Source: Oceanococcus sp051252075 (lineage in GTDB: Bacteria > Pseudomonadota > Gammaproteobacteria > Nevskiales > Oceanococcaceae). From it: a DNA stretch of 64,000 bases. Position 1 is the stretch's first letter. Every line of letters starts with the position of its first letter. Under the pieces are notes generated by a model that worked only from the letters and a program-made list of their open reading frames with translations, was not told the DNA's origin and searched no databases. Where the stretch lies: NCBI GenBank assembly GCA_051252075.1, contig JBPOFU010000002.1, positions 62,001 to 126,000 on the forward strand, read 5' to 3'. Below, piece by piece: positions 28,901-34,885 of this stretch. The position numbers and the translations under genes are program-made.

Positions 28901-29394
28901 GCTTGATCCACAGCGAGCAAAAACGCCTGCACCGCGGGATCGCTAGAAAAGCCACTGCCCGATTGCGCGAAGAACACGCTACGCTCGCGCCCGGCACTAC
29001 GGGTGGCGGCGGCGAGCTGTATGCCATTGCTAGGACGGCAATCCTGATCCAAGGTGAGTAACAAACGCGCCATATTAATAGGCGCCGGTCCGGCTTGGGA
29101 TAGGTCTGCTCCGCCGACCATATCCAAGGGTGTGAGATAGGCTTTCGGGGCGGCCCGCCCCAATTCGACATCGCCGATGCGAAAAACAATGGGGTCTGAT
29201 GCGGCATACTCAAATTCGCCATTTGGCCCGGTTATGCCTTGGCGTAACGTACCTTCATAATCAAGGCCTTGCACCGCCGTATCGTGAAATTCGCCGATGC
29301 CCTGAACACGGCCACCGCTAGTATCATTTTGCGAACAGCCTGCCAAAAAAGCAACCAAGAATATCCCCACCAAAGGGGTGCGTACGATCAACAT
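16990..29394 (-). CDS. Giant multidomain lipoprotein: PKD repeats, two ceramidase-like domains, lipase-like hydrolase, PHP phosphoesterase
   Basis: One open frame of 4134 codons with no interruption. Lipobox LAGC (Cys20) predicts lipid anchoring. In order: an N-terminal FxDTAVxG-type domain (about 30-190); four PKD/REJ-like repeats with one cadherin-like repeat (about 197-690); ceramidase-like domain 1 (about 697-1150; THSHAG with His831 and His833, then GETTNTFG and NSFGYILPEEE); an alpha/beta hydrolase (about 1295-2030; YGHGLL, nucleophile Ser1819 in GNSQGG); a TSP3-like Asp-rich calcium motif (about 2060); ceramidase-like domain 2 (about 2175-2700; NHSHDGPG at 2316, Ser2474 in GGDISP, QPGEATTAYG) and an Ig-like sandwich; an unassigned region (about 2900-3700); and a PHP domain (about 3728-3990; His3734/3736, Asp3767-His3768, His3878, Asp3966/His3968). 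Start: GAGGAG precedes the ATG at 29394; a TTG one codon upstream is rejected. Lipid or sphingolipid breakdown at the cell surface is inference. Confidence 0.85.
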   Translation of the reverse strand: MLIVRTPLVGIFLVAFLAGCSQNDTSGGRVQGIGEFHDTAVQGLDYEGTLRQGITGPNGEFEYAASDPIVFRIGDVELGRAAPKAYLTPLDMVGGADLSQAGPAPINMARLLLTLDQDCRPSNGIQLAAATRSAGRERSVFFAQSGSGFSSDPAVQAFLLAVDQAGGRRCSQLVSFNAAQEHLARTIEHMAREGRPNAGPNAVANGPRVVDGGDAVELRGQGSDSDGQISYFWEQISGPIVNISSAGTANADFIAPSLPAATSLVFQLTVTDDDGATDESQISIRINSVSATDPGENPGGTPQPDTTPAPINTAPQARDDQFSGPEDQAIEGQLRAADAEGDSLVFELVGDFPASGALNLNDNGFFRFVPSRHFNGQQSFQFRASDGALNSNIATVVLTLTAVNDAPLADAGSAQSVRSQDVVNLTGSGSDIEGDVSFAWTQLSGPVVSLQNQDQAAARFNAPDVGAVTELVFQLTVSDAEQAQASDTTSVVVSPLNAENLPPAANAGSNQSVEEGAVVKLDGSGSQDPDGQISAYNWIQVDNGASAVALSGADQAQAEFSAPVVTATTVFRFRLRVTDNDGETGDDQVDVTVTSNNLAPIADAGPDRTRSEGELVILDGSNSSDSDGNIAAYAWEQASGPAVTLDDSAIAQPRFTAPGVDSIGALLRFRLTVTDNENASDVDEVVVLVTDRPAGVFRVGAAKRRVTPDQRHIDGVPEERVGTAPHVQQFNLGGFGIDPLQNFPDPIGAFGGELTAPAEQRVHVNAQAVEEHTWVRAFALSLADETGIEQTIVFLSLDAVGAGNVIQKNLKAAVAAQTGLNPDNILFGQTHSHAGADLQGLWGGVPQDWIEGILYQQAVAAVDAALALRAPAVLSVNQQINNDYNNYRRPRLDADADADGHVTALQARAPDTGALLGHVLQYAAHPTSINESPRVPHADYILGAMDWLEQQGGVALYFNGPIADASGSGSRAGCTVSADPNHRPYEGVRCRGEGIAQASDISSKLSLNSLDTGLKIEHVEVTLPVTNPLFVAAGTLGSFNRYYDFLGLPTEQIPGIGPLAQEQLINLPQITPTATTLVSRIQIGGENGLEIVTIPGETTNTFGQYIRDLSPNKPMMLLGLTQNSFGYILPEEEFSYIDSGGDDGLVLPFTGYEEFVSLGPLTAPLLKLEGYNQLFDVAAGDVPNYLAACMQDPRHADCILNIQGQRLELTQRFFAEQCLDFAGEGNEQADAFCSLLNPDTPLRPICLALGFAEGVCGLLGEGGEEASSPAADLIEQELQAALRGCDPLDTAHCLYPFPSDHFTTQAVDGSVQSEARGGSGRRVNFNPLAMPRNSAGKPVDPSEWNRNDGFSPGQMIATYVDGLDLAATWNLPAAQIGVANPALSMQENAPIAVLEIQSDGSTIPHPVWAEIDANADLLFPDACREGGGQVDGDAADEFCGQAGLGDVARPQVGRAALLIRPAKNFKEGRRYIVVLRNLKNAGGYALSAGPVFANCTSATPAGAPNIDARCEALRSNVLNVLPGQIDRSSIYLAWDFTVASTQNNIARLKHMRDVAGLGQACPQNGQCSAPSFSIDEVLEPGEGNIEQGMQRQIHGTLTLPSFVTPSDSRPLDDPQIQSVLTQMQAQFPEEFDALFDPLDEGGGIAASGSVPPNRLYFSPLDAPDPSTGFDPLNPDGARYGDGLPDVLGSINVPFICTIPSQASAAEPARAGIYGHGLLDQRGAIRYDGVDDMSREHNYVFCAVDLFGFSQGDIPNVASTLVDLSNFGVVPDASQQGLLHYLALARSLRSANGFASHPAFQDAQGRSLFDNREIFYDGNSQGGIVGGVVLAASPDISRGSLGSLGMNYSTLLRRSVDFTLYSIPLYTAYTDELDRNLLFGMMQMLWDRSENNGYAHHITDNSAFGGPDNVAKLDPQFGDHQVTMWSADVMARTMGVPWDGSQVQRAAAELSQSKRHPDVQPGWGMPILDYNNPQHASAGALVLFDMEKGGEFADIPPIGNIPPKTGRDPHDNDAKDVRGRCHKAHFLRTGGQNIQTIPQLFDDVVCPAVPPVNTGPLPPDDDQDGVPNDADVCPGTPANTPVDGNGCAQVDPGDGEQSLEDLIGQLPDDLAFAAQRIAEGDLEGALNAVQAGGTEFADHELALLAQQVGLAMGLRLNPPQDKPAPTAHTPAPLQAGVGRGAIWVPIGTPLGGYLRPPVGGDYFPGAERFAEGDPSVFFAEMLDFLPTDQDHDGAPIAPVPDELRALHSPYATWSPPSRGVYDSLVAKSVALYDGQDYVVMVKTDFIGMIDEIVQAVRQRVLQREGIDLGEGLIMSGNHSHDGPGALANHAIRYFWLAMDVYQPALVDGMVDQLADVVIASLDDLQPAVISHSNALDTRNLNGYRRGRLEQYDEARMDAEVRKRIGVLRIDTADQFDSQADPLAVIINWSAHGIAFDVENLFFSGDMLGSVERQVEQSYNSDVMAMLVQSAGGDISPRGVGIDNKLQRIEAYGKRMAPQVVSLAANTDNPQFAPDLRVVSQRIRLSREDLGYAQDEFPFPWGGAQCNNEAATPFVDVFNTGQSIESCIPGTPPDLIDLLDNGVGENGAFLPQDTILSAAKIGDLLILPQPGEATTAYGLMLLDRIRDLGYLSANTFLWGTSQDHTGYILAPFEEDWLKGGTEGTTTFWGWKVGARFIDGFEQLALSLRNSAAAPRDEFVANYALYQQIYDQVLPPPATSSLLPGRILRQPSAQIQRFEAVRFSWEGGDPVIDAPKLVLQFDNGAGFVPARRRNGQIIDDFFEMHLDYELSSLQHVWSVDFEAPKDWPAGAYRFVVQGTAMQAAESDYQATSDSFLVNPADNLQLGQPSVQGSIAQLEVAYVPQPDNYRVVDAQLEDESQPQPVRSARVRITDSNGVVAENAASAIAAVGISPNGAVYRVDLPAGFGPIAKVNVSDDWGNTGLRGGGQSTDPLEDVDYGGGLIGLLAQSTADANPVLTALLDSNPQTAAQHGEEAMNNLADGFAEGTGNFDPTRPGETGIGTDVPLDEAAQRALSAARDSAPVVLTGKQLSGWSVPPAHGVAYPYPSGAIQTGALLDFFELGQVRNAHNGEILYPVAGSPGASGLIAVEQIAAYHYDAASDQFLPIPVQVDERAPYFLANAGSDFSVYSGTDPELTYVWDNGDDSHSWGDESWMMVAGQCEKAYPSGLGPLPDPVAGLDDDDEIVFMASDAGDIYSGTSFPAHWQAVQAVNVVDPLAPQEQRVVYLAIHAGGSPFNANNGYISYQRGYSQDGVSYNADQWIDRSFYAASDPEKLGTSNTGYGANLSGTVCPDGSAASAQVSTDRFPRDGVTVSTETYRFKASGRWMLRDLRIRPEDSSINDPSQWEARPDLVDRWKGRAFQQSPDSVVSLVGFEDEQVNWEANSALIGERCGAVRCLREVWGADSGTNVTKTESYYRDAISYQYRVRVHPIPADGLYTSWDYNRSAMVPEAGENVAGGRYFTMLRPQGVPIDGRNDELGNVDGYAPIPLAECIGSDGPQPPASSGRCPAFFDAADPTFNVPLAFDNWEQVAGKGDSGSLVYSFELVGLTSLANPLVVPYYRDDACLDDGTGDDPVQRPWPGESYDWNNGTVRQAYDDAAGRALDFSGQSFSDCLQRQGAHASHGIHYFVTHDSDNAFTPFSTTEIDARQWQYVVPTSTPKNIGEPYANNIRVPLQVIATPLSLPPVGAPPVAPGDGLTASCSVPPPTNFSQLKGSIHEHSGYSDGTLATTPADYYAAGVANGMDFMIGTDHSDNAKLPVTASQDCASQQFADCFQASPEGLQKWQSTAQMADAATNNSFTAVRGFEWTSDRFGHINVLFSSNDINAKTGSGYAVLMDDFWTWMGLSAETGGGDDAIAIFNHPGREDTLHSACESFGPLDESCGNAYNGDPAYAFNDFAYQAESDYRVVGVEMYGKSGDYYDGDNGAPPGGWYAHALDKGWHLGPVGAEDEHGREWAKSKRAKTVVLAAGRSRADLKNALLARRFYALAHDYPDVQLQLSAQVAGEGQTWPMGSRLARPAGSAITLSVAVSGLTSPRIEVVAPGGLISHAANAANLSFQAQGLSSQERYHFVRVIDTVDEDGDGKTQEVVAVSAPIWFRTGNAYPACPADPNPPAEAN

Positions 29395-29474
29395 CAAACT
29401 GTCTCCTCACTGGCTACGCATATTAGTTTTAGGCGCGTAGTCCTTGCTCGATTCTACCGCTATAGGCGCAAACA

Positions 29475-29528
29475 AAGAATTCGTAAATTCTTGTTATGAA
29501 TCGAAAAATTCCATTAGTAGCAATGGAA
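29475..29528. promoter_or_regulatory. Two AT-rich inverted repeats upstream of the giant gene
   Basis: AAGAATT/AATTCTT (29475-29481 and 29486-29492) and TTCCATT/AATGGAA (29509-29515 and 29522-29528) lie 80 to 135 bases before the giant gene's start, in a 214-base gap between it and the end of metH. They could be operator half-sites. No convincing -35/-10 pair was found. Confidence 0.3.
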
Positions 29529-29608
29529 CACGAGGAGCATCCGCTGGTGGTTCCCTAAAATATGACAAATGTCGCGGAAATTCAGTAAGCGGAAATCAAT
29601 GGCTAGGC

Positions 29609-32257
29609 TTAATCCTCCGGATCGTAAGCCAAGTACGGTGCCAACCAACGCTCAGCTTCTTCCAAGGTCATGCCTTTGCGCTGCGCATAATCTTTGAGCT
29701 GATCGGGGCCCAAGCGCCCGGTGACAAAATACTGCGATTCCGGGTGGGAGAAATACCAACCGGATACGGCGGCAGCGGGCCACATGGCATAACTTTCGGT
29801 CAGCGCAATACCTGCGTTCGCATCGACGTCGAGCAGCTGCCATAGCTTGGCTTTTTCGGTGTGCTCTGGGCATGCGGCATAGCCTGGAGCAGGACGAATT
29901 CCTTGGTACTTTTCCGCGATGAGGGCGTGGTTATCCAGCTCCTCATCATTAGCGTAGCCCCAATATTCGCGCCGGGTTTTCTTATGCAGCAGTTCTGCGA
30001 ATGCCTCGGCCAAGCGATCAGCCAAGGCTTCAATCATGATGGCTTGATAGTCATCATGATCAGCCTTGAATGCTTTGACTTTTTCCTCGCAACCTATGCC
30101 GCAAGTCACCGCAAAAGCACCCATGTAATCGGTCGCTTCGTGGCCTGCCGGGGCAATAAAATCAGCCAATGAGCGGTTCGGCACGCCGGCTCTGTGGGCA
30201 CCCTGCTGCCGCAGCATGTTCAACTGCAAACTTTCGCCATCAAGGCCTTGGACGCTGATGTCATCAGCACCGTTGCGTTGTGCCGGGAATAAGCCCAGAA
30301 CTGCATTGGCGGTCAGCCAACCCTCCGCGATGATGCTATCCAACATCGTGTTGGCTTCTTCGAACAGCTTGCGCGCGGCCTCACCGGTGGTGGGGTTATT
30401 CAAAATATCCGGGTAGCGGCCTTTCATTTCCCAAGAGATAAAAAAGGGAGTCCAGTCGATGTGTTGGCGAATTTCGTTGAGATCATAATCAGGCAAAACC
30501 GTGATGCCAGGATGCTTAGGTGCTGGCGGCACGTAGCCAGCCCAATCGATAGGCGTGGCATTAGCGCGCGCATCCGCCAAGCTGAGCAATTTTTCCCGAC
30601 CACGCTTAGAAGCGTGGCGCTCACGGATGCCGTCGTATTCCTTGTTCACTCCGGCCATGAATTCGTCTTTCGCGCCGGATAACAATTTGGATACTACGGT
30701 GACCGAGCGCGAAGCATCTTTGACCCAAACCACGGGATGCTGATAGGCGCCATCCACCTTCACTGCAGTGTGAGCACGCGATGTGGTGGCTCCACCGATC
30801 AACAACGGGATATCAAAACCTCTGCGCTGCATTTCGCTGGCGACAAAGACCATTTCATCCAGAGAAGGCGTTATCAGTCCGGACAGACCAATCACATCAA
30901 CCTTTTCTTCTATCGCCACATCGAGAATTTTTGCCGCGGGCACCATAACGCCCAAATCGACGACATCATAGTTATTACATTGCAGCACCACGCCCACAAT
31001 ATTTTTGCCGATGTCATGCACATCACCCTTCACCGTGGCCATCAATATTTTGCCCTTGGCTTCGGTTTTGCCGTCTTTTTCTGCCTCTATGAATGGAATC
31101 AAGTGGGCGACCGCCTTTTTCATCACACGGGCGGATTTCACCACTTGAGGCAAAAACATTTTGCCGGCACCAAACAGATCGCCAACCACGTTCATGCCGT
31201 CCATTAACGGCCCTTCGATGACTTCGATTGTACGGCCACCGGCTGCGCTAATTTCCAGTCGCAACTCTTCGGCATCATGTTCAGCGAAATCCGCGATGCC
31301 CTTGACTAGCGAATAGGTAATGCGATCGCGTACCGGCTTTTCCCGCCACTCTTGGGTCACGACTTCAGCTTTTTCGCCCGTTCCTTTGTGCTGTTCCGCA
31401 ATCTCCAGCAGACGCTCGGTCGAATCTGAACGGCGATTGAGAACAACGTCCTCTACTCGCTCCCGCAATTCGGCATCGAGGTCGTCATACACCGCCAATT
31501 GACCGGCGTTGACAATGCCCATGTCCATGCCCGCTTGTATAGCGTGATACAGGAACACTGAGTGTATCGCTTCACGTACCGGGTTGTTGCCACGAAAACT
31601 AAACGAAACATTGGAAACACCACCAGAGATATGCACACCGGGGCAGGTTTCCAATATACGTCGCGTGGCGCGGATAAAATCCACCGCATAATTGTTGTGT
31701 TCGTCGATACCGGTGGCGATAGCGAAAATATTCGGGTCGAAGATGATGTCTTCAGCGGCAATCCCCACCACTTCTGTAAGTAGCTTAAAGCTGCGCTGGC
31801 AAATTTCGACCTTGCGCGCTTCGGTATCCGCTTGCCCGTCTTCATCAAAGGCCATGACCACCACCGCGGCCCCGTATCGGCGTACTTTTTGTGCTTGTGC
31901 CAGAAAGGATTCTTCACCCTCTTTCAGCGAAATGGAATTCACCACGCCTTTGCCCTGCACACATTTCAAGCCCGCTTCTATGACCTCCCATTTGGACGAG
32001 TCAATCATGACCGGCACACGGGAAATATCGGGTTCGGCCGCAATCAGATTCAAAAACCGCACCATCGCGGCCTTGGAATCCAACATCCCCTCATCCATAT
32101 TGATATCGATGATTTGGGCGCCGCTTTCCACTTGCTGACGCGCGACTTCCAAGGCGGCATCGTAATCGCCATCTTTGATCAAATTGCGAAACTTCGCTGA
32201 TCCAGTCACGTTGGTGCGTTCACCAATATTGATGAATTGGGCTGTCGATTTACTCAT
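29609..32257 (-). CDS. metH: Methionine synthase, pterin-, cobalamin- and SAM-binding part (split MetH)
   Basis: An 882-residue protein equivalent to E. coli MetH from about residue 350 onward. The methyltetrahydrofolate domain begins at once (INIGERTNVTGS near residue 10) and includes DINMDEGMLD. A cobalamin cap and Rossmann module follow, with DVHDIGKNIVG giving the cobalt-ligand His414, then GLSGLITPSLDEM. The reactivation domain ends with RPAPGYAACPEHTEK and SGWYFSHPES. All functional motifs are present. The homocysteine-binding domain is missing and is encoded by the gene 77 bases upstream. The break falls in the natural interdomain linker, so this is a true gene split and not a frameshift. 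Together the two proteins would remethylate homocysteine using B12. Confidence 0.93.
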   Translation of the reverse strand: MSKSTAQFINIGERTNVTGSAKFRNLIKDGDYDAALEVARQQVESGAQIIDINMDEGMLDSKAAMVRFLNLIAAEPDISRVPVMIDSSKWEVIEAGLKCVQGKGVVNSISLKEGEESFLAQAQKVRRYGAAVVVMAFDEDGQADTEARKVEICQRSFKLLTEVVGIAAEDIIFDPNIFAIATGIDEHNNYAVDFIRATRRILETCPGVHISGGVSNVSFSFRGNNPVREAIHSVFLYHAIQAGMDMGIVNAGQLAVYDDLDAELRERVEDVVLNRRSDSTERLLEIAEQHKGTGEKAEVVTQEWREKPVRDRITYSLVKGIADFAEHDAEELRLEISAAGGRTIEVIEGPLMDGMNVVGDLFGAGKMFLPQVVKSARVMKKAVAHLIPFIEAEKDGKTEAKGKILMATVKGDVHDIGKNIVGVVLQCNNYDVVDLGVMVPAAKILDVAIEEKVDVIGLSGLITPSLDEMVFVASEMQRRGFDIPLLIGGATTSRAHTAVKVDGAYQHPVVWVKDASRSVTVVSKLLSGAKDEFMAGVNKEYDGIRERHASKRGREKLLSLADARANATPIDWAGYVPPAPKHPGITVLPDYDLNEIRQHIDWTPFFISWEMKGRYPDILNNPTTGEAARKLFEEANTMLDSIIAEGWLTANAVLGLFPAQRNGADDISVQGLDGESLQLNMLRQQGAHRAGVPNRSLADFIAPAGHEATDYMGAFAVTCGIGCEEKVKAFKADHDDYQAIMIEALADRLAEAFAELLHKKTRREYWGYANDEELDNHALIAEKYQGIRPAPGYAACPEHTEKAKLWQLLDVDANAGIALTESYAMWPAAAVSGWYFSHPESQYFVTGRLGPDQLKDYAQRKGMTLEEAERWLAPYLAYDPED

Positions 32258-32334
32258 GATTTTTCACTTCTTTCACGCTGAAATTTTGCAACGTGACTGC
32301 AGGTAGGCCGCTAAGCCGTTGTAACAAGGTGCGC

Positions 32335-33381
32335 TTAAGCCGCCGTATTGAACGGTTCTAAACCCGCCAAGCGCATGCGCCCATCGTGCTTGACAGGCTG
32401 GCGCGGCGAAACGCCTTCCACGGCTTTGGCAATGGCGGCAATATGTCCGGGCGTGGTGCCACAGCAACCACCGACCAAATTCAGCAAGCCGGCCTCTGCC
32501 CATTCACGAATATGCACTGCCATTTCATCCGGGCTCAAATCATATTCACCAAATTCATTCGGCAAACCGGCATTGGGATGCGCGCTCACCGCACATTCGG
32601 CGATGCGCGACAGTTCCGAAACATATTGCCGCAGCATGTCCGGACCTAATGCACAATTCAAGCCAAAAAATAGCGGCTGGGCATGGCGTAGAGAATTGTA
32701 AAAAGCCTCTGTCGTTTGCCCAGACAATGTCCGACCAGACGCATCGGTAATGGTGCCGGAGATCATCACCGGCAAAGCCTCACGGCCATCAAAAAATTCA
32801 GCGATCGCATACAAGGCCGCCTTGGCATTTAAGGTATCAAAGATGGTTTCCACCAAGATGATGTCGGAGCCGCCATCTTCCAAGCCTTTTAACGCCTCCA
32901 GATAGGCCTCTACCAATTCATCAAAGCTGACGTTGCGGAAACCAGGATCATTCACCTGCGGTGATATCGATGCCGTGCGATTGGTCGGCCCCAACACCCC
33001 AGCCACCCAGCGTGGGCGGTCTGCAGTGGCAAGCGCATCACAGGCTTCTCGCGCCAATTCAGCAGAGACCTTATTTAACTCATAGACAATCGATTCCATG
33101 CCGTAATCAGCCTGAGCAATCGAAGTCGAGTTGAATGTGTTGGTTTCGACAATATCGGCGCCGGCCTGCAAATACGCGCTGTGAATCTCACGAATAACCT
33201 CCGGCTGACTGAGCGATAACAGGTCGTTATTGCCTTTAACGTCCTGCCCCCAATCCGCGAAGCGCTCGCCTCGATATCCTGCCTCATCGAAATTATGCTG
33301 CTGAATCTGGGTGCCCATACCACCATCCAAAACCAGGATGCGTTGGGCTAAATGTTGGCGAAGTTGTTCGCTGGCAGACAC
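32335..33381 (-). CDS. Methionine synthase, homocysteine-binding domain (split MetH)
   Basis: A 348-residue homocysteine S-methyltransferase TIM barrel, matching the N-terminal module of MetH. It starts like MetH (RILVLDGGMGTQIQ) and carries the zinc ligands in LNCALGPDM and GGCCGTTPGHI; it ends RLAGLEPFN, the segment that continues into the linker in E. coli MetH. The GTG at 33381, with AAGGAG six bases upstream, is the start; a longer frame begins at 33432 without a ribosome site. Partner of the downstream 882-residue gene. Its ribosome site lies inside a palindrome (next entry), which may matter for control. Confidence 0.92.
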   Translation of the reverse strand: MSASEQLRQHLAQRILVLDGGMGTQIQQHNFDEAGYRGERFADWGQDVKGNNDLLSLSQPEVIREIHSAYLQAGADIVETNTFNSTSIAQADYGMESIVYELNKVSAELAREACDALATADRPRWVAGVLGPTNRTASISPQVNDPGFRNVSFDELVEAYLEALKGLEDGGSDIILVETIFDTLNAKAALYAIAEFFDGREALPVMISGTITDASGRTLSGQTTEAFYNSLRHAQPLFFGLNCALGPDMLRQYVSELSRIAECAVSAHPNAGLPNEFGEYDLSPDEMAVHIREWAEAGLLNLVGGCCGTTPGHIAAIAKAVEGVSPRQPVKHDGRMRLAGLEPFNTAA

Positions 33382-33382
33382 G

Positions 33383-33412
33383 TATATCTCCTTATCCGGA
33401 TAGGCGGATATA
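33383..33412 (-). promoter_or_regulatory. Palindrome covering the ribosome binding site of the first methionine synthase gene
   Basis: A 30-base dyad centred on TATCCGGATA matches its own reverse complement at 24 of 30 positions. It contains the AAGGAG of the gene starting at 33381 and ends two bases before that GTG. It could be an operator between this gene and the divergent rubredoxin gene (start 33472), or an mRNA hairpin hiding the ribosome site. It does not look like a cobalamin or SAM/SAH riboswitch; the leader is far too short. Confidence 0.4.
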
Positions 33413-33471
33413 TTAGAACATCCGCGGCACAAAGGCTATTATCCGCGACCCCACAAATTATCAACACTGCA

Positions 33472-33645
33472 ATGGCAAATAAAATCTGGCGCTGTCTGGT
33501 CTGCGATTTCGAATATAACGAAGCCGAAGGCTTGCCTGATGAAGGTATCGCACCTGGCACAGCTTGGGACGATGTACCGGATGACTGGACCTGCCCCGAC
33601 TGTGGCGCCCCCAAGTCCGATTTCGAGATGGTAGAAGTCGGCTAA
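33472..33645 (+). CDS. Rubredoxin
   Basis: A 57-residue one-iron electron carrier. Two Cys-x-x-Cys knuckles (CLVC and CPDC) with the rubredoxin residues W, Y, G, P between them (EGIAPGT.W.DVPDDWTCPDCG) bind the Fe. The frame is open upstream to 33352, but the ATG at 33472 gives exactly the family length. In related bacteria rubredoxins serve alkane hydroxylases or oxidative-stress enzymes; no such partner is in the window. It is divergent from the split methionine synthase. Confidence 0.93.
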   Translation: MANKIWRCLVCDFEYNEAEGLPDEGIAPGTAWDDVPDDWTCPDCGAPKSDFEMVEVG

Positions 33646-33766
33646 GACTGGCTACTGGCGTGACGCCTTTTTTGGTGTGCGCCTGATACAGCCAACAAAA
33701 GTATTGACCGCTGCAAACAGCAGCATTGTTATACTGCCAAGGAATTAACCGATCGGATAATTTTCC

Positions 33767-34405
33767 ATGGCGCGCAAGCCCGTGAGCGAACAAGGCGACA
33801 CTCTTAAGCGCATCCGCGAACAAGCCTTTTTGATGTTTGGACGCTACGGTTTCGATGGCGTATCTATGCTCACCGTGGCCAAAGCTGCTGGCATCACCAA
33901 AGCCGCGTTGTACTGGCATTTCGACAGCAAAGAGGCTCTGTTTCTTGACGGCCAGCGCCAGTTGCACCAATTGTTTAATCACCATGTTCTCGGCCGCATG
34001 GGCTCTGTGAACGACAGTGGTCAGCAATTGTGTGAAATGTTTTACGGTGTCGTTGATCTGTTAAGAGACGAGCGCATTCGCAATGGTGTGGCGGGTTATT
34101 GGCTGGGCTCATCCAGCCTCAACACCAATGCCGCCATTCAGGCACACAGACGTTTTGAGCAAGCGTCAATCGACGCTGTGGAGTCGGTTATGCAGCGCGC
34201 AATTGACGCCGGCATTATGCACACGGACATACCCTGCAATGACATGGCGCGCGTCACTGTAGCGATATGGGAAGGGATCGTGCTACCGCTACGAGTAGAG
34301 CCGTTTGAGGTCATTGAGCGCTTAATTCTCACCATGGGCAAAACCTACTTTCGCGCCCATCGCGCTGATGCATTAGCGAAACAGCTTAATCAATCCTCAG
34401 GGTAA
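33767..34405 (+). CDS. TetR-family transcriptional regulator
   Basis: A 212-residue regulator. The N-terminal helix-turn-helix covers about residues 12-58 (RIREQAFLMFGRYGFDGVSM, AGITKAALYWHF..KEALF), the standard TetR signature. The C-terminal ligand domain is not recognisable. The basic start MARKPVSEQG and the length are typical. The likely target is not obvious: it is flanked by rubredoxin upstream (same strand, 121-base gap) and a small secreted-protein gene convergent four bases downstream. Confidence 0.88.
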   Translation: MARKPVSEQGDTLKRIREQAFLMFGRYGFDGVSMLTVAKAAGITKAALYWHFDSKEALFLDGQRQLHQLFNHHVLGRMGSVNDSGQQLCEMFYGVVDLLRDERIRNGVAGYWLGSSSLNTNAAIQAHRRFEQASIDAVESVMQRAIDAGIMHTDIPCNDMARVTVAIWEGIVLPLRVEPFEVIERLILTMGKTYFRAHRADALAKQLNQSSG

Positions 34406-34409
34406 TTCG

Positions 34410-34694
34410 CTACCAACTGTTCGCTGCGGTGCTGGAAACAGGTTCGCTACCCAGCATTTCGCGCAAGCCTTCGCGCACCAACTGCTGACACCACGCCAAA
34501 TCACGACCACTTTGGTGACAATTTTCTAGCGCTTGAACCGACCGCTGCGCTAACCATTGGCGCTGTTCCTCACGCAGCTGTGCGTGCGGCCATTGAGCTT
34601 CAATGCTGGCCACATAATCAGCATGAGACGGCTGCGAGGCCATCGCCAAAGCTGGCAGCAGGACTAAAGCCGCACAAAGTAGCAATTGACGCAT
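34410..34694 (-). CDS. Small secreted protein, unknown
   Basis: A 94-residue protein with a clear Sec signal peptide (MRQLLLCAALVLLPALAMA) and a mature helical region of about 75 residues containing two Cys (ENCHQSG and AWCQQLV), which could form a disulfide in the periplasm. I recognise no family. Convergent with the TetR gene and preceded by a 191-base gap with no other gene. Confidence 0.6.
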   Translation of the reverse strand: MRQLLLCAALVLLPALAMASQPSHADYVASIEAQWPHAQLREEQRQWLAQRSVQALENCHQSGRDLAWCQQLVREGLREMLGSEPVSSTAANSW

Positions 34695-34885
34695 GGTCCG
34701 GCCCTTCTCTAATGACGAGGGCTTAGTGGATCACGCCCAGGGTCAAAAAAACGTCAACATCAAAATGTAAAAACTTCCGCGCGAATCGACTAAAGGTTTA
34801 TCGTGTCATTCCGATAAGCACAGCAAGCCTTATTGAGCGAGCCCACTGTGGCGCGCCTTTCGAATTGCAGAATGTGGAGCGCGAA

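Noticed and set aside
29609..33381. Possible frameshift or pseudogene of metH
   Set aside because: The two parts have separate starts with their own ribosome sites or spacing, a 77-base gap, and the break is in the domain linker; all motifs are intact.
33383..33412. Cobalamin or SAM/SAH riboswitch ahead of the split methionine synthase
   Set aside because: The leader is too short and lacks the B12-box or SAM/SAH core; only a simple dyad is present.
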